A stretch of DNA of 16,057 nucleotides. Source: UBA1306 sp964396415. Lineage in GTDB: Bacteria; Spirochaetota; Spirochaetia; Treponematales; Rectinemataceae. Every line of letters begins with the position of its first letter. The stretch's first letter is position 1. The notes below the pieces were generated by a model. It searched no databases and had not been told where the DNA came from. It saw nothing but the letters and a program-made list of their open reading frames with translations. A program made the translations under genes and the position numbers. The stretch spans positions 1-16,057 of the forward strand of contig CAYNFM010000079.1 in NCBI GenBank assembly GCA_964396415.1, written 5' to 3'. Below, piece by piece: positions 1 through 8,016 of this stretch.

Positions 1-1
1 T

Positions 2-145
2 CTTCGTTTCACCCTGGCCGGGGGATATGCGCCCGGAAACCCGCAGCCTATTTTGAGGGGGCCCGGAGAGCCCGACGCAGGCGGCAGTGATATGGATTTC
101 ACCGGTAGATCCGCTTGTTACGCGTACGGTTCCGTCATAGAGTGA
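2..145 (+). CDS. Possible C-terminal end of an upstream gene (partial)
   Basis: One forward frame is open from the window edge to a TGA at 143-145, giving about 47 codons (ends GSVIE), and stops four bases before the ATG of the GHKL ATPase gene at 150. The stop-to-start spacing would fit translational coupling in an operon. I recognise no family in the fragment, and a stretch this short stays open by chance fairly often in GC-rich DNA. One reverse frame is also open here. Treat it as a candidate only. Confidence 0.3.
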   Translation, partial: LRFTLAGGYAPGNPQPILRGPGEPDAGGSDMDFTGRSACYAYGSVIE

Positions 146-149
146 GAAG

Positions 150-2021
150 ATGAAGCACGAGGGCGAGAGCGAGTCGGGCAAGCTCAAAATAGGCGATCAT
201 TGGAATGTGATTTCGATCATCGCCCTTTCACAGAACAACCCGCTCAAAGCGCTGGCGGAGTTCGTGGAAAACTCGATCGACGCAGGCGCGAAGAACGTGA
301 CGATCGTTCGAGGGAAAAGCAGGAACGAGCCCTATATCAAGATCGTCGACGACGGGAAAGGGATCTCGGATTTCCGCTACGTCGCTACGCATATCGGCGA
401 TTCCATCAAGCGCGAGCTCAAGACCAAGGGTGAAACCGGGCTACAGGGCGAGTTCGGCATCGGCCTCCTGTCGTTCTGGACCGTTGGCGAGACCTGCACG
501 CTTACCTCGGCCGGCGAGGACGGGACGGCCCGCAGCATGAAGCTCGTCAAAGGCAATCCCTCATACGCCATTTCCGAATCGAGCTCCCTGTTCGGTCATT
601 CGGGGACGGAGCTTTTGATCGCACCCATACTCGCCGGCGTCCGCGTGCTCTCCGGCGACAAGATACAGAACTTCCTCGCGTCCGAGCTCCGCGATCGCAT
701 AGCTAAAAGCGGCGTCCGCATACGAATCGTGGACCATACTTCGCGACGCGAACTCCTCGTGGAACCTAGGAAATTCAAAGGTCGCCTCATCCACGCTCTC
801 CCGGAGCCGCGGTGTCCCTTCGGGGAGATCTATCTCGAGCTCTATTTTGCCGAGCCTTCCGGAGATAACGCGATCGGCCTCTATAAGCGCGGCACGCGCG
901 TTATCCCGAGTATCGTTTCGTTGGATGCCTTTGCTCGCTCTCCCTGGACGGCGAGTCAGATCGAGGGAATCATCGATGCCCCGTTCCTCCAGCTCACGCC
1001 CGGGACGCGGGACGGGATCGTCCTTGACGAGGCCTACGAGTCGTTCTGCGTCGCCCTGCAGCCCGTGGAGGAAAGCCTTATGGGGCTGCTCGACGAGCAG
1101 CGCCGCGCCGAGGAAGAAGAGGCGAGTCGGCAGATTCTCGGTAAGGTCACGCGAGCCCTCCGCGAGGCCTTCCTCCATCTCCCCACTGAGGAATACGGGT
1201 GGCTCGCGGCGAAGACCCGGGAGACGAGAAGGCAGAGTTCCGAAGGAAAGGGTGGAGCGGGCGGCGAGGGAGGCGGAACGGGACCGTCGGCGATCCCGGG
1301 AGAAGCCGAACCCGGCCAGGCTACCCTGGCGGCGACGGCCGAGCCGTCTTCCGGAGAGGACGCAAGCTTCGGGGAATATCTGCCCGAGGCTCTCGAGCGC
1401 GCGGATGCGCAGAAAAGCTTCTTCGATTTTCCCGGCCCCTTGCACAAGCTCATGATCTCGCCCGCCTCGTCGGTGATCGGCGTCGGGGAGCGAAAGAAGC
1501 TCAAAGCGGTAGCGCGGGACAAATCGGGTCGAATGATCGACTCGGGACTCGACTACGAATGGCAGGTCTGGGAGGGCGCCGGGTCGATCGAGGGTATCGA
1601 TGCCGCCTATGCCGAATACATCGCTCCCGATGAGCCCTGCGTCGCGACCGTAGAGCTCCGCGTACGGCAGGGCGAGACGGTCGTAGTCGCAAATGCCCTC
1701 GTCACGGTCACCGCCGAGCTTATCCACCGCCCTAGCGGCGGGGCCGGCGCATCGCGCCGCGGCCTCCCAGGCTATACCTACAAAAAGGCGCCGGGAGAGC
1801 TCTGGCGCTCGCGCTACGACACGGAAAAGTCCGTAATCGTCATAAACAACGCCCACGCCGACTTCATCTACGCTTCACGTCAGGGGATGACCAAGATCCG
1901 CTACATCGCCCGCCTCTTCGCAAAGGAGCTGGTACTCGCCAACTTTCCCGAGGTCACGAAAGAGGAACTCCTCGAGCGCATGGTCGAGCTCACGCTATAT
2001 ACCGAGGAATACCTTAGATAG
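150..2021 (+). CDS. GHKL-fold ATPase (MutL/Hsp90/MORC-like) with Ig-like segment
   Basis: The predicted 623-residue cytosolic protein has no signal peptide or membrane segment. Residues 30-110 hold a GHKL ATP-binding fold: N-box EFVENSIDA (37-45, with Glu37 and Asn41 as expected catalytic and Mg-binding residues), G1 box DDGKGI (67-72), and G2 box GEFGIG (100-105). A transducer-like region follows, ending near LTPGTRDGI (282-290). A charged helix (about 305-345) and a Gly/Glu-rich linker (365-405) come next. Residues 435-522 resemble a bacterial Ig-like (Big) repeat. The conserved-looking C-terminus (548-623, LWRSRYD...LYTEEYLR) is a domain I cannot name. ATP-driven dimer closure is known for the fold; substrate and partner are unknown. 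The ATG at 150 has only a weak GAG-type ribosome binding site. It is not MutL, as the MutL dimerisation and endonuclease region is absent. Family call is firm, role unknown. Confidence 0.85.
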   Translation: MKHEGESESGKLKIGDHWNVISIIALSQNNPLKALAEFVENSIDAGAKNVTIVRGKSRNEPYIKIVDDGKGISDFRYVATHIGDSIKRELKTKGETGLQGEFGIGLLSFWTVGETCTLTSAGEDGTARSMKLVKGNPSYAISESSSLFGHSGTELLIAPILAGVRVLSGDKIQNFLASELRDRIAKSGVRIRIVDHTSRRELLVEPRKFKGRLIHALPEPRCPFGEIYLELYFAEPSGDNAIGLYKRGTRVIPSIVSLDAFARSPWTASQIEGIIDAPFLQLTPGTRDGIVLDEAYESFCVALQPVEESLMGLLDEQRRAEEEEASRQILGKVTRALREAFLHLPTEEYGWLAAKTRETRRQSSEGKGGAGGEGGGTGPSAIPGEAEPGQATLAATAEPSSGEDASFGEYLPEALERADAQKSFFDFPGPLHKLMISPASSVIGVGERKKLKAVARDKSGRMIDSGLDYEWQVWEGAGSIEGIDAAYAEYIAPDEPCVATVELRVRQGETVVVANALVTVTAELIHRPSGGAGASRRGLPGYTYKKAPGELWRSRYDTEKSVIVINNAHADFIYASRQGMTKIRYIARLFAKELVLANFPEVTKEELLERMVELTLYTEEYLR

Positions 2022-2273
2022 TCTGTCTCATTTCTTGCTCGCGTTCGATCGCTCTTTGAACGGTCGGATTGGCGCGATATATAGGCTACTTCGCAGGATA
2101 TTCCATGTCATTAAGGAGACGATGTCACCCTTTTAGGCGGCAGGCGCTTTTCGGTATACGTTAATGCGATTATCCGCTCCGGCTTGGCCTCACTGGAAAG
2201 CATGAGATTGACGATTCGCCGCGAGATGACTCAGGCCTTCCCGGAGCCGGAACAGGCGATATTCGGAATCCCT

Positions 2274-3593
2274 TCAAATACTTTTCGCCAGCGATTCCGC
2301 AGCCTTCCGGAAATCGACCATCCTCGCCGACAGCTCTTCGCGGGAGTCTTCGAGCGAAAGCCCGGTGAGCCGCTTGCCGCAGACCAGGCACCGGCCGTTC
2401 ACGAAGACGCTGTCGACGTTGGCCGCCTTGGCGCTGTAGACGAGGACCGAGTAAGGATCGAAGATGGGGAACATGTTGGCGGAGCGGGTCTCCACCAGGG
2501 TCAGATCCGCCTTCTTACCCGGCTCTATCGAGCCGATCCTGTCGCCCATGCCCAAGGCCGCCGCCGCGCCGCAGGTGCCGAGCTTCACGATCTCGGCCGC
2601 GGGGAAGGCGGACCTGTCCCTGTTCGCGGTCTTGTGGAATTTGGCGAAGAGATCGAACTGGGTGAACAGGTCCAGGGTGTTGCCGCTTGCGGGGCCGTCG
2701 GTGCCGAGCGCGACGCGGACGCCGCGCTCGAGCATCTTCTTCACCGGGGCGACGCCCTTGGCGCTCTTGGTGTTCGCCCCGATGCAGTGAACGACGGGGA
2801 CTCGGCGGCGGGCGAGTATGTCGATGTCGGCGTCGTTCGCGAGTACGCAGTGGACCGCGATGAACCGCTCATCGAGCAGGCCCAAAGAATCGAGGAAGGC
2901 GATCGGCGTCTTTCCGTATTCGTCGCGGAAATGCGCGACCTCGTAGTCCATCTCGCTGACGTGCATCATCATCGGAACGCCGTGGCGCTCGGCCAGTCGG
3001 CGGGCCTCGACGATCTTTCCCGGGCTATTAGTGTTGGGCGCGTGGGGCGCTACCATCGGCGTGATCAGCTCGTCGCCCCGCCATTTGGGGATGAATCGCT
3101 CGGCGTATCCGAGACCTCCGTGGGGCTCCGGGGAATCGCAGCTCGGGAAGTCGACGACCGTCTCTCCCAGGAAGGCCCGCATGCCCGCCTCCTTCACGGC
3201 CTGGGCGATATCGTCCTCGAAATAGTACATATCGAGAAAGGTGGTGACGCCGGCCAGGAGCATCTCGCAGCAGGCGTAACGGGCGCTCGCGCGCGCGAGC
3301 TCGGCCGTCATCGAGGCTTCCAGAGGGAAGATGAGGCGCCGCAGCCGGTCGACAGAGTCGTCGCCGAGGGAGCGGAAGGGTATCATGCCGCTGTGCGTGT
3401 GGGCGTTGACGAGGCCCGGAATCAGGATGCCCCCCTCTCCGTCGATCCGCTCCAAACCCGGATAGCGGTCGCGAAGGCTCCGATCCCCGACGGCGACTAT
3501 GGAGTCGCCCTCCACGGCCACACAGCCGTCCTTGAAGCTGTCCATGGCCGCGTTCATTGTCAGCACATGTACCTTATCTATCAGAAAACTCAT
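2274..3593 (-). CDS. Amidohydrolase, MTA/SAH deaminase (MtaD/TrzN)-like
   Basis: The 439-residue metal-dependent hydrolase belongs to the amidohydrolase superfamily branch with methylthioadenosine/S-adenosylhomocysteine deaminases, guanine deaminase and s-triazine hydrolases. Visible active-site elements are the metal motif NAHTHS (His65 and His67), APHAPN near 184, MHVSE (His211 and Glu214), AVHCV (His248), VVHC (His269), and LGTDGPASGN with metal-binding Asp299. This is the pattern of mononuclear aminohydrolases that deaminate purine-like rings. It is the last gene of the operon, and its ATG lies inside the end of the adenine-deaminase-like gene (20-bp overlap), with a GGAG ribosome binding site four bases upstream, so it is probably translationally coupled. 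Residue patterns here do not settle the substrate. The context favours a purine, nucleoside or related amino-heterocycle. It is cytosolic, with no signal peptide. Confidence 0.88.
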   Translation of the reverse strand: MSFLIDKVHVLTMNAAMDSFKDGCVAVEGDSIVAVGDRSLRDRYPGLERIDGEGGILIPGLVNAHTHSGMIPFRSLGDDSVDRLRRLIFPLEASMTAELARASARYACCEMLLAGVTTFLDMYYFEDDIAQAVKEAGMRAFLGETVVDFPSCDSPEPHGGLGYAERFIPKWRGDELITPMVAPHAPNTNSPGKIVEARRLAERHGVPMMMHVSEMDYEVAHFRDEYGKTPIAFLDSLGLLDERFIAVHCVLANDADIDILARRRVPVVHCIGANTKSAKGVAPVKKMLERGVRVALGTDGPASGNTLDLFTQFDLFAKFHKTANRDRSAFPAAEIVKLGTCGAAAALGMGDRIGSIEPGKKADLTLVETRSANMFPIFDPYSVLVYSAKAANVDSVFVNGRCLVCGKRLTGLSLEDSREELSARMVDFRKAAESLAKSI

Positions 3594-5238
3594 ATGGCTC
3601 CACTATAGTCTGAGTCCGGACGTCGACCAGGCCCTTGTCGCCGATCTTGATGCTCGGCGATACGAGGAGGGAGAGGGTGCTGAAGGACATGATCTCGTCG
3701 ACGTGCTCGTATCCCAGGGCGCGCATCGCGGCGCGCACCCGGCGAATCGACTCGGCCAGCGCCTCGAGCGGCCCGTCGCTTACGATGCCTCCCACCGGCA
3801 GGATAGCGTTCGCGACGATCTCTCCGCGGCGCACCACGATATATCCGCCCTGCTGGCCGATCAGCGCGTTCGCTGCGAGCGCCATGTCCCGCGCACAGCT
3901 GCCCATCACGAGGAGGTTGTGGTGGTCGTGGGCCCAGGTCGATGCTATCGCGCCTTCTTCCTTCAGAGCGCCCTCGACGAAGCCGAAGCGTATCGGCGCC
4001 TCGTGCCCGTACCTTTCGATCGCCGCGATGAGGGAGAGCCCGGCCGCCCTCCAATCCACGAGGCCGCCCGAGACCGGGCAGCGGACCGAGCCGCGCTCGG
4101 TGAAGGTCGATTCGGGATCGATCCGAATGGTCACGCAGTCGAGCCCAGTCGCGGAGGTGGGGGCCGGAGTGCGGACCAGGAAATCATCCTCGGCGAGGGG
4201 TCGGCGCCGTACGGTCGCATAGAACGAAGCGGGGAATCTCGATCCGCGATCGGCGCCGGGCCCATAGAGCTCGGAGCGTTCCAAGACTCCCCGCTTGTAC
4301 ACGGAGCGTATGGAGAAGGTCTCCAGATCGTCCAGAATAATGAAGTCGGCGATCCGCCCCGGGGCTATCGAGCCCCGGTCGCTTAGCAGCATGTGGCGGG
4401 CGGGCACGTAGGTCGCGCAATAGATCGCGTCCTCCGCGCTCATGCCCCGCTCGATCGCGAGCCGGACGAGGAGGTTGAGGTGGCCGCTCATGAGCTGGTC
4501 GGGCAGGACGTCGTCGGTGACGAGGGCTACATGCTCGTACAGCCGATGCTCGACGACGGTCTCTATGTTCGGGACGGTGATGGACTTGCGCTGCAGCTCG
4601 ATGAACATGCCGTTGTCGATCTTCTCGAGGATCGATTCGGGCGTCTGCTGCGTATGGTCGGCCCACACGCCCGAGGCGATGAAGGCGGCGAGCTCGGCGC
4701 CGCCGATTTTCGGGCAGTGCCCCTCGATCGGATATCGCGGCTTGGCCGCCTTGAAACAGCGGATCAGGCGCTTGGTCGGCGTATCGGCCTCGCCCGTCAG
4801 CTCGGCGGCGTTCATCACCTCGCCCAGGCAGATCACCCGGTCGTCGGCGGCCAGGACGGCCACCTCCTCCGGCCCTATGCGGCCTCCGGTGGTCTCGAGC
4901 GAAGGGTTCGTCGAGGGGACGGAGGAAGGCAGCCCGTAGAAGACGTCCATCCCGGTTTCGGCATCCATGAAGGCCCGGATGCCCTCGACGCCCAGCACGT
5001 TGGCGATCTCGTGGGGATCGGCGACGACGGTGGTGGTTCCCCATGGGAGCGCGATCCGGGAGAACTCCGACGGCACCGTCATCGCGCTTTCGATGTGCAT
5101 GTGGATGTCGACGAGCCCGGGTAACAGCCAGGTCCCGGCCGCGTTTACCCGCTCTTCTCCGGGCAGGGGCCCGAGGCCCGCGGAGACCTCGGCGAAGATC
5201 CCGTCGCGCACGCGGACATTCTTCTCCTCGAAGCGCTT
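3574..5238 (-). CDS. ade: Adenine deaminase family protein (5' end lost in gap)
   Basis: The 554 visible residues match adenine deaminase over nearly full length. N-terminal landmarks are the metal motif PGLVDIHMHIESAM, DPHEIANVLG, GEVMN and EGHCP. Later come LVTDDVLPDQL, the SIAPGRIADF segment, and the C-terminal Ade domain with ASTWAHDHHN and a PSIKIGDKGLVDV end. Canonical enzymes convert adenine to hypoxanthine and ammonia. Two usually conserved stretches differ: the (N/S)DHE motif reads ADHT, and the usual REGSAA segment reads LQRKSIT. The C-terminal HDSHN reads HDHHN. It may therefore belong to a subfamily with altered specificity. Roughly 30 N-terminal residues and the start codon lie in the N run at 5239-5338. 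It overlaps the downstream amidohydrolase by 20 bp and follows a binding-protein gene, so it is part of the uptake operon. Family call is strong; adenine as substrate is uncertain. Confidence 0.85.
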   Translation of the reverse strand, partial: KRFEEKNVRVRDGIFAEVSAGLGPLPGEERVNAAGTWLLPGLVDIHMHIESAMTVPSEFSRIALPWGTTTVVADPHEIANVLGVEGIRAFMDAETGMDVFYGLPSSVPSTNPSLETTGGRIGPEEVAVLAADDRVICLGEVMNAAELTGEADTPTKRLIRCFKAAKPRYPIEGHCPKIGGAELAAFIASGVWADHTQQTPESILEKIDNGMFIELQRKSITVPNIETVVEHRLYEHVALVTDDVLPDQLMSGHLNLLVRLAIERGMSAEDAIYCATYVPARHMLLSDRGSIAPGRIADFIILDDLETFSIRSVYKRGVLERSELYGPGADRGSRFPASFYATVRRRPLAEDDFLVRTPAPTSATGLDCVTIRIDPESTFTERGSVRCPVSGGLVDWRAAGLSLIAAIERYGHEAPIRFGFVEGALKEEGAIASTWAHDHHNLLVMGSCARDMALAANALIGQQGGYIVVRRGEIVANAILPVGGIVSDGPLEALAESIRRVRAAMRALGYEHVDEIMSFSTLSLLVSPSIKIGDKGLVDVRTQTIVEPYEFSDR

Positions 5239-5338
5239 NNNNNNNNNNNNNNNNNNNNNNNNNNNNNNNNNNNNNNNNNNNNNNNNNNNNNNNNNNNNNN
5301 NNNNNNNNNNNNNNNNNNNNNNNNNNNNNNNNNNNNNN
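5239..5338. other. Assembly gap 1 (100 N)
   Basis: The run is exactly 100 N, which looks like a scaffolding placeholder. It hides the 3' end of the binding-protein gene (about 80 residues by comparison with family length), any intergenic space, and the first roughly 30 codons of the adenine-deaminase-like gene. The real gap is therefore probably over 300 bp. A reading frame runs through the N only by accident. Confidence 0.9.
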
Positions 5339-6150
5339 ACCACGTCGATGGTGTTGAAATTGGCGTAGGTACCGGACGCCGGGACAATGTACTTCGCCTC
5401 GGGCAGGGCCTTGGTGATGATGGGGATGGCGAAGTCGCCGACGACCGCCGCGACGATCTCCCCGCTGGCGAACATGTTCGCCAGGTCCGAGGATTTCTCG
5501 TAGGTCTTCACGATGTTCTTCTTGAGCCCTGCCAGGGCCTTGAAGGCGGCCGCTCCCTTGTCGTCGCTCACCGGAACCTTCGCGTAGTCGGCCGCGACGT
5601 ACACCATGGCGGGTCCGAAGGTGGACGTGATCGCCGGTATCGAGATCGCGTTCGCTAGCTCGGGACGCCACAGGTCCGCCCACTCCTGGATCTTGAAGTT
5701 GATGGCCTTGGGATTGTAGACGATGCCTATGCTATTGAGCGTGTACGCGGGGCCGAAGCCGCTCTTGGTCATCGCCTTGGCCGCGGGTATCAGGTATTTC
5801 GCGTTCGGGATCTTGTCGTAGTCCACCTTCGCGAAGAGCTTCGCGGCGTATCCGTCGGCGGCAGCCTTCTGAGAAAGCTCGATCACATCGACCGTCGTGT
5901 TCGGGTCGGCCGCGAGCTTCGTGTACCGTTCGGGAGTGGTACCTAGATCCAGTACTACTTTGCAATTATTGGCCTTCTCGAAGGGGCCGTAGACGTCCCG
6001 CCACAGGATGTCCTCGCCCAGGCCCCAGGTCGAGACGACCAGGGTCCTGGTCCCCGAAGGCGCCGCGTCCCCGGGACCGGCCGCCGAGACGAGGGCGCCC
6101 GAGGATAGGGTGATTACGAGAACGAGCGCCGCTTTCGAAAACTCCTTCAT
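5339..6150 (-). CDS. ABC transporter substrate-binding protein, PotD-like (3' end lost in gap)
   Basis: The 270 visible residues form a periplasmic extracellular solute-binding protein of the spermidine/putrescine (PotD/family 1) type. It starts MKEFSKA and has a Sec signal peptide (hydrophobic ALVLVITLSSGALVSAA). There is no lipobox cysteine, so it should be a soluble periplasmic protein. The mature part has the typical beginning TLVVSTWGLGEDILWRDVYGPFEKANNCKV. The ATG at 6150 is preferred over one 12 codons upstream, because GGAG sits seven bases before it and the signal peptide begins there. It follows the ATPase gene by 29 bp. Family members usually have about 340-360 residues, so the C-terminus is missing in the gap. 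The PotD relationship does not fix the ligand. The two deaminases downstream point to a purine-like compound. Confidence 0.88.
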
Positions 6151-6179
6151 ATCTTTGCTCCTTACGCGGCGATCGGCCG

Positions 6180-7217
6180 CTAGCACAGCACTATTCTTTC
6201 GGACGGGAAGCGGGCGAACACCCGCGTACCCGGCTCGAAAGCCTGTTCCTTGGGGGCGTTCGCCACCAGGCGGCCTAGGTTCGTCGATAGCTCGTACTGG
6301 TAGCTTTGCCCGAGGAAGGTACGGACCTCGACTATGCCCGGAACGACGTTCCTCCGCTCCGCGCTCGACCCCGACAATTCGATATCCTCCGGACGGATGG
6401 CGCCGACGCAGGATTCGGCGCCCGGATCGACGCCGACCTCGATCTCCCCACCATGGGAGTCGCGGAAACGCCCCGGACCGACCTTGGCGAGGTCGAAGAA
6501 ATTGGTGAACCCGACGAAGCGCGCGACGAATTCGTTGACGGGATGCGAATAGATGGCTTCAGGCAGGTCGAATTGCTCGATGGCCCCTTTGTTCATGATC
6601 GCGACTCGGTCGGAAATGGAAAAGCATTCCTCCTGGTCGTGCGTCACGAAGATGGTGGTGATGCCGAGCCTCTTTTGGAGACGCTTGATCTCCACCCGCA
6701 TGCCGAGGCGCAGCTTCGCGTCGAGATTGCTCAAGGGCTCGTCCAGGAGGAGCAGCTCCGGCTCGATGACCAAGGCCCGGGCGAGGGCGACGCGCTGGCG
6801 CTGGCCGCCGGACATCTGCTTCGGGTAGCGGCCGGCGAAGGCGGAGAGGTCGGTGATCTCGAGCATGGCCTCGACCCGCTTCCTGATGTCCCCGGAACTC
6901 AGCTTTCGCAGCCTGAGGCCGAAGGCTACGTTGTCGAAGACCGTCAAGTGAGGGAACAGGGCATAGCTCTGGAACACGAGGCCGAAATTGCGCCTGTGCA
7001 CCGGAGTCCGGGTCAGGTCCTTCCCGTTCAGCCTGAAGGCGCCTCCCATGGGCTCGATGAAGCCGGCCACGACGCGCAGGGTCGTGGTCTTCCCGCAGCC
7101 GCTCGAGCCGAGGAGGGAAACCAGTTCCCCTCGCTCTATGTCGAGGCTCAGGCCTTCGAGCACCTTGGTCCTACCGTCGTAGGAGACCTGAATGTTTTCC
7201 AGCGAGGCATATGACAT
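6180..7217 (-). CDS. ABC transporter ATP-binding protein, PotA-like
   Basis: This 345-residue ATPase energises the importer formed with the two permeases upstream. Visible motifs are Walker A GSSGCGKTT (37-45), Q-loop Gln83 in VFQSYALFPH, signature MSGGQRQR (135-142; Met replaces the usual Leu of LSGGQ), Walker B LLLLDEP (155-161), D-loop SNLDAKLR, and H-loop His193 in VTHDQEE. The C-terminal 100 residues contain a TOBE-type segment (AIRPEDIEL, then EVRTFLGQSYQYEL) as in PotA, FbpC and MalK relatives. The length is normal for the family. It begins 9 bp after the preceding permease stop with AGGA upstream, and a 29-bp spacer leads to the binding-protein gene. It acts on the cytoplasmic face of the membrane. 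Ligand class is not set by this subunit. Confidence 0.95.
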   Translation of the reverse strand: MSYASLENIQVSYDGRTKVLEGLSLDIERGELVSLLGSSGCGKTTTLRVVAGFIEPMGGAFRLNGKDLTRTPVHRRNFGLVFQSYALFPHLTVFDNVAFGLRLRKLSSGDIRKRVEAMLEITDLSAFAGRYPKQMSGGQRQRVALARALVIEPELLLLDEPLSNLDAKLRLGMRVEIKRLQKRLGITTIFVTHDQEECFSISDRVAIMNKGAIEQFDLPEAIYSHPVNEFVARFVGFTNFFDLAKVGPGRFRDSHGGEIEVGVDPGAESCVGAIRPEDIELSGSSAERRNVVPGIVEVRTFLGQSYQYELSTNLGRLVANAPKEQAFEPGTRVFARFPSERIVLC

Positions 7218-7226
7218 ATCCGTATC

Positions 7227-8015
7227 CTATTTCGCCAGGCTTCCGATGCCCAGCGTCTTTTCCACGACGTACATCAGGGCGACCGTGACGGCCATGAGGA
7301 GGACCGAGATCGCCGATACCGAGGGATCGTAGCTGTACTCGATGTAGCTTATTAGGGTTCGGGGAAAGGTGGATACCCCCGGTCCGCTCAGGAACATCGA
7401 GACCGGGATGTTGTTGAAGGAGTTCAGGAAGGCCAGCATGAACGCGGCGACGATGCCCGATCCGATATTGGGAAGCACCACCTTGACGAAGGCCTGCGCC
7501 CTGTTGCAACCCAGGCTGCATGCCACTTCCTCGATGGAAAAATCGAACTGCTCCAGGCTGGCGCCGACTACGCGGATGACGTAGGGAAGGATGACCAGGA
7601 AATGTCCCATCAGGAGGCCGGCGAGGACCGGCATTCGCAGCTCGATGACCAGGAACTTGAATAAGGCGTAGCCAACGACGATGCCCGGCACGAAGATCGG
7701 CGACAGGAAAAGCGACCGCAGAGCGGTGTTATGCCTGAACGCGGTTTTGCCGAGGGCGTAGGAGGCGGGGATTCCGATCGCCAGGGCGAGAAGCGTAGCG
7801 TAGACGGCCAGCATGAGGCTGAGCCCGAGAGACGACATGAACGAGCGCGAGGCGAAGACGGCCCCGAACCATTTGAAGGTGAAGCCCTGGATGGGGAAGC
7901 GGATCGTGCTCGCCTCGCCGAAGGAGGTGACCGCGATGATCGCCAGGGGCGCAGCCAGGAAGAGGAAGACCGCGGCCGAGAAGGCCGTCAATCCGAGCTG
8001 CCTCTTGGCTGCCAT
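7227..8015 (-). CDS. ABC transporter permease, PotC-like
   Basis: The 262-residue inner-membrane permease has about six hydrophobic segments. The first follows the N-terminal MAAKRQLG. The EAA loop that docks onto the ATPase is visible as EEVACSLGCNRAQAFVKVVLPNI, near residues 155-177. The size and EAA position are typical of PotC/YdcV-type permeases of the MetI-like superfamily. Its ATG is one base after the stop of the first permease gene, and the ribosome binding site (GGAG, five bases upstream) lies in the end of that gene, so the two are almost certainly coupled. It pairs with the PotB-like permease to form the transmembrane channel. Confidence 0.93.
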   Translation of the reverse strand: MAAKRQLGLTAFSAAVFLFLAAPLAIIAVTSFGEASTIRFPIQGFTFKWFGAVFASRSFMSSLGLSLMLAVYATLLALAIGIPASYALGKTAFRHNTALRSLFLSPIFVPGIVVGYALFKFLVIELRMPVLAGLLMGHFLVILPYVIRVVGASLEQFDFSIEEVACSLGCNRAQAFVKVVLPNIGSGIVAAFMLAFLNSFNNIPVSMFLSGPGVSTFPRTLISYIEYSYDPSVSAISVLLMAVTVALMYVVEKTLGIGSLAK

Positions 8016-8016
8016 C

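Noticed and set aside
561..1856. 431-codon reverse ORF inside the GHKL ATPase gene
   Set aside because: The forward frame has ordered N, G1 and G2 boxes. The reverse frame is a product of high GC at third positions, with no motif.
150..2021. DNA mismatch repair protein MutL
   Set aside because: Only the ATPase motifs are shared. The C-terminal half contains an Ig-like segment rather than MutL dimerisation and endonuclease motifs.
2022..2273. Terminator between the convergent GHKL and amidohydrolase genes
   Set aside because: One is expected here, but I found only short, bulged stems without a T-run, so I do not call one. No other gene is visible in this stretch.
2184..3608. Long forward ORF of 474 codons opposite the amidohydrolase
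   Set aside because: It is an antisense shadow. The minus strand shows full amidohydrolase metal motifs and an operon ribosome binding site, while the forward frame has no recognisable domain.
4184..5683. 499-codon reverse ORF in an alternate frame across gap 1
   Set aside because: It is Arg/Gly-rich low-complexity shadow translation of the deaminase and binding-protein genes, and also runs through the N.
3574..6186. A single 870-residue fusion of binding protein and adenine deaminase
   Set aside because: The frame crosses 100 N of unknown length. The N-terminal half is a secreted binding protein and the C-terminal half a cytosolic enzyme, so the join is an artefact.
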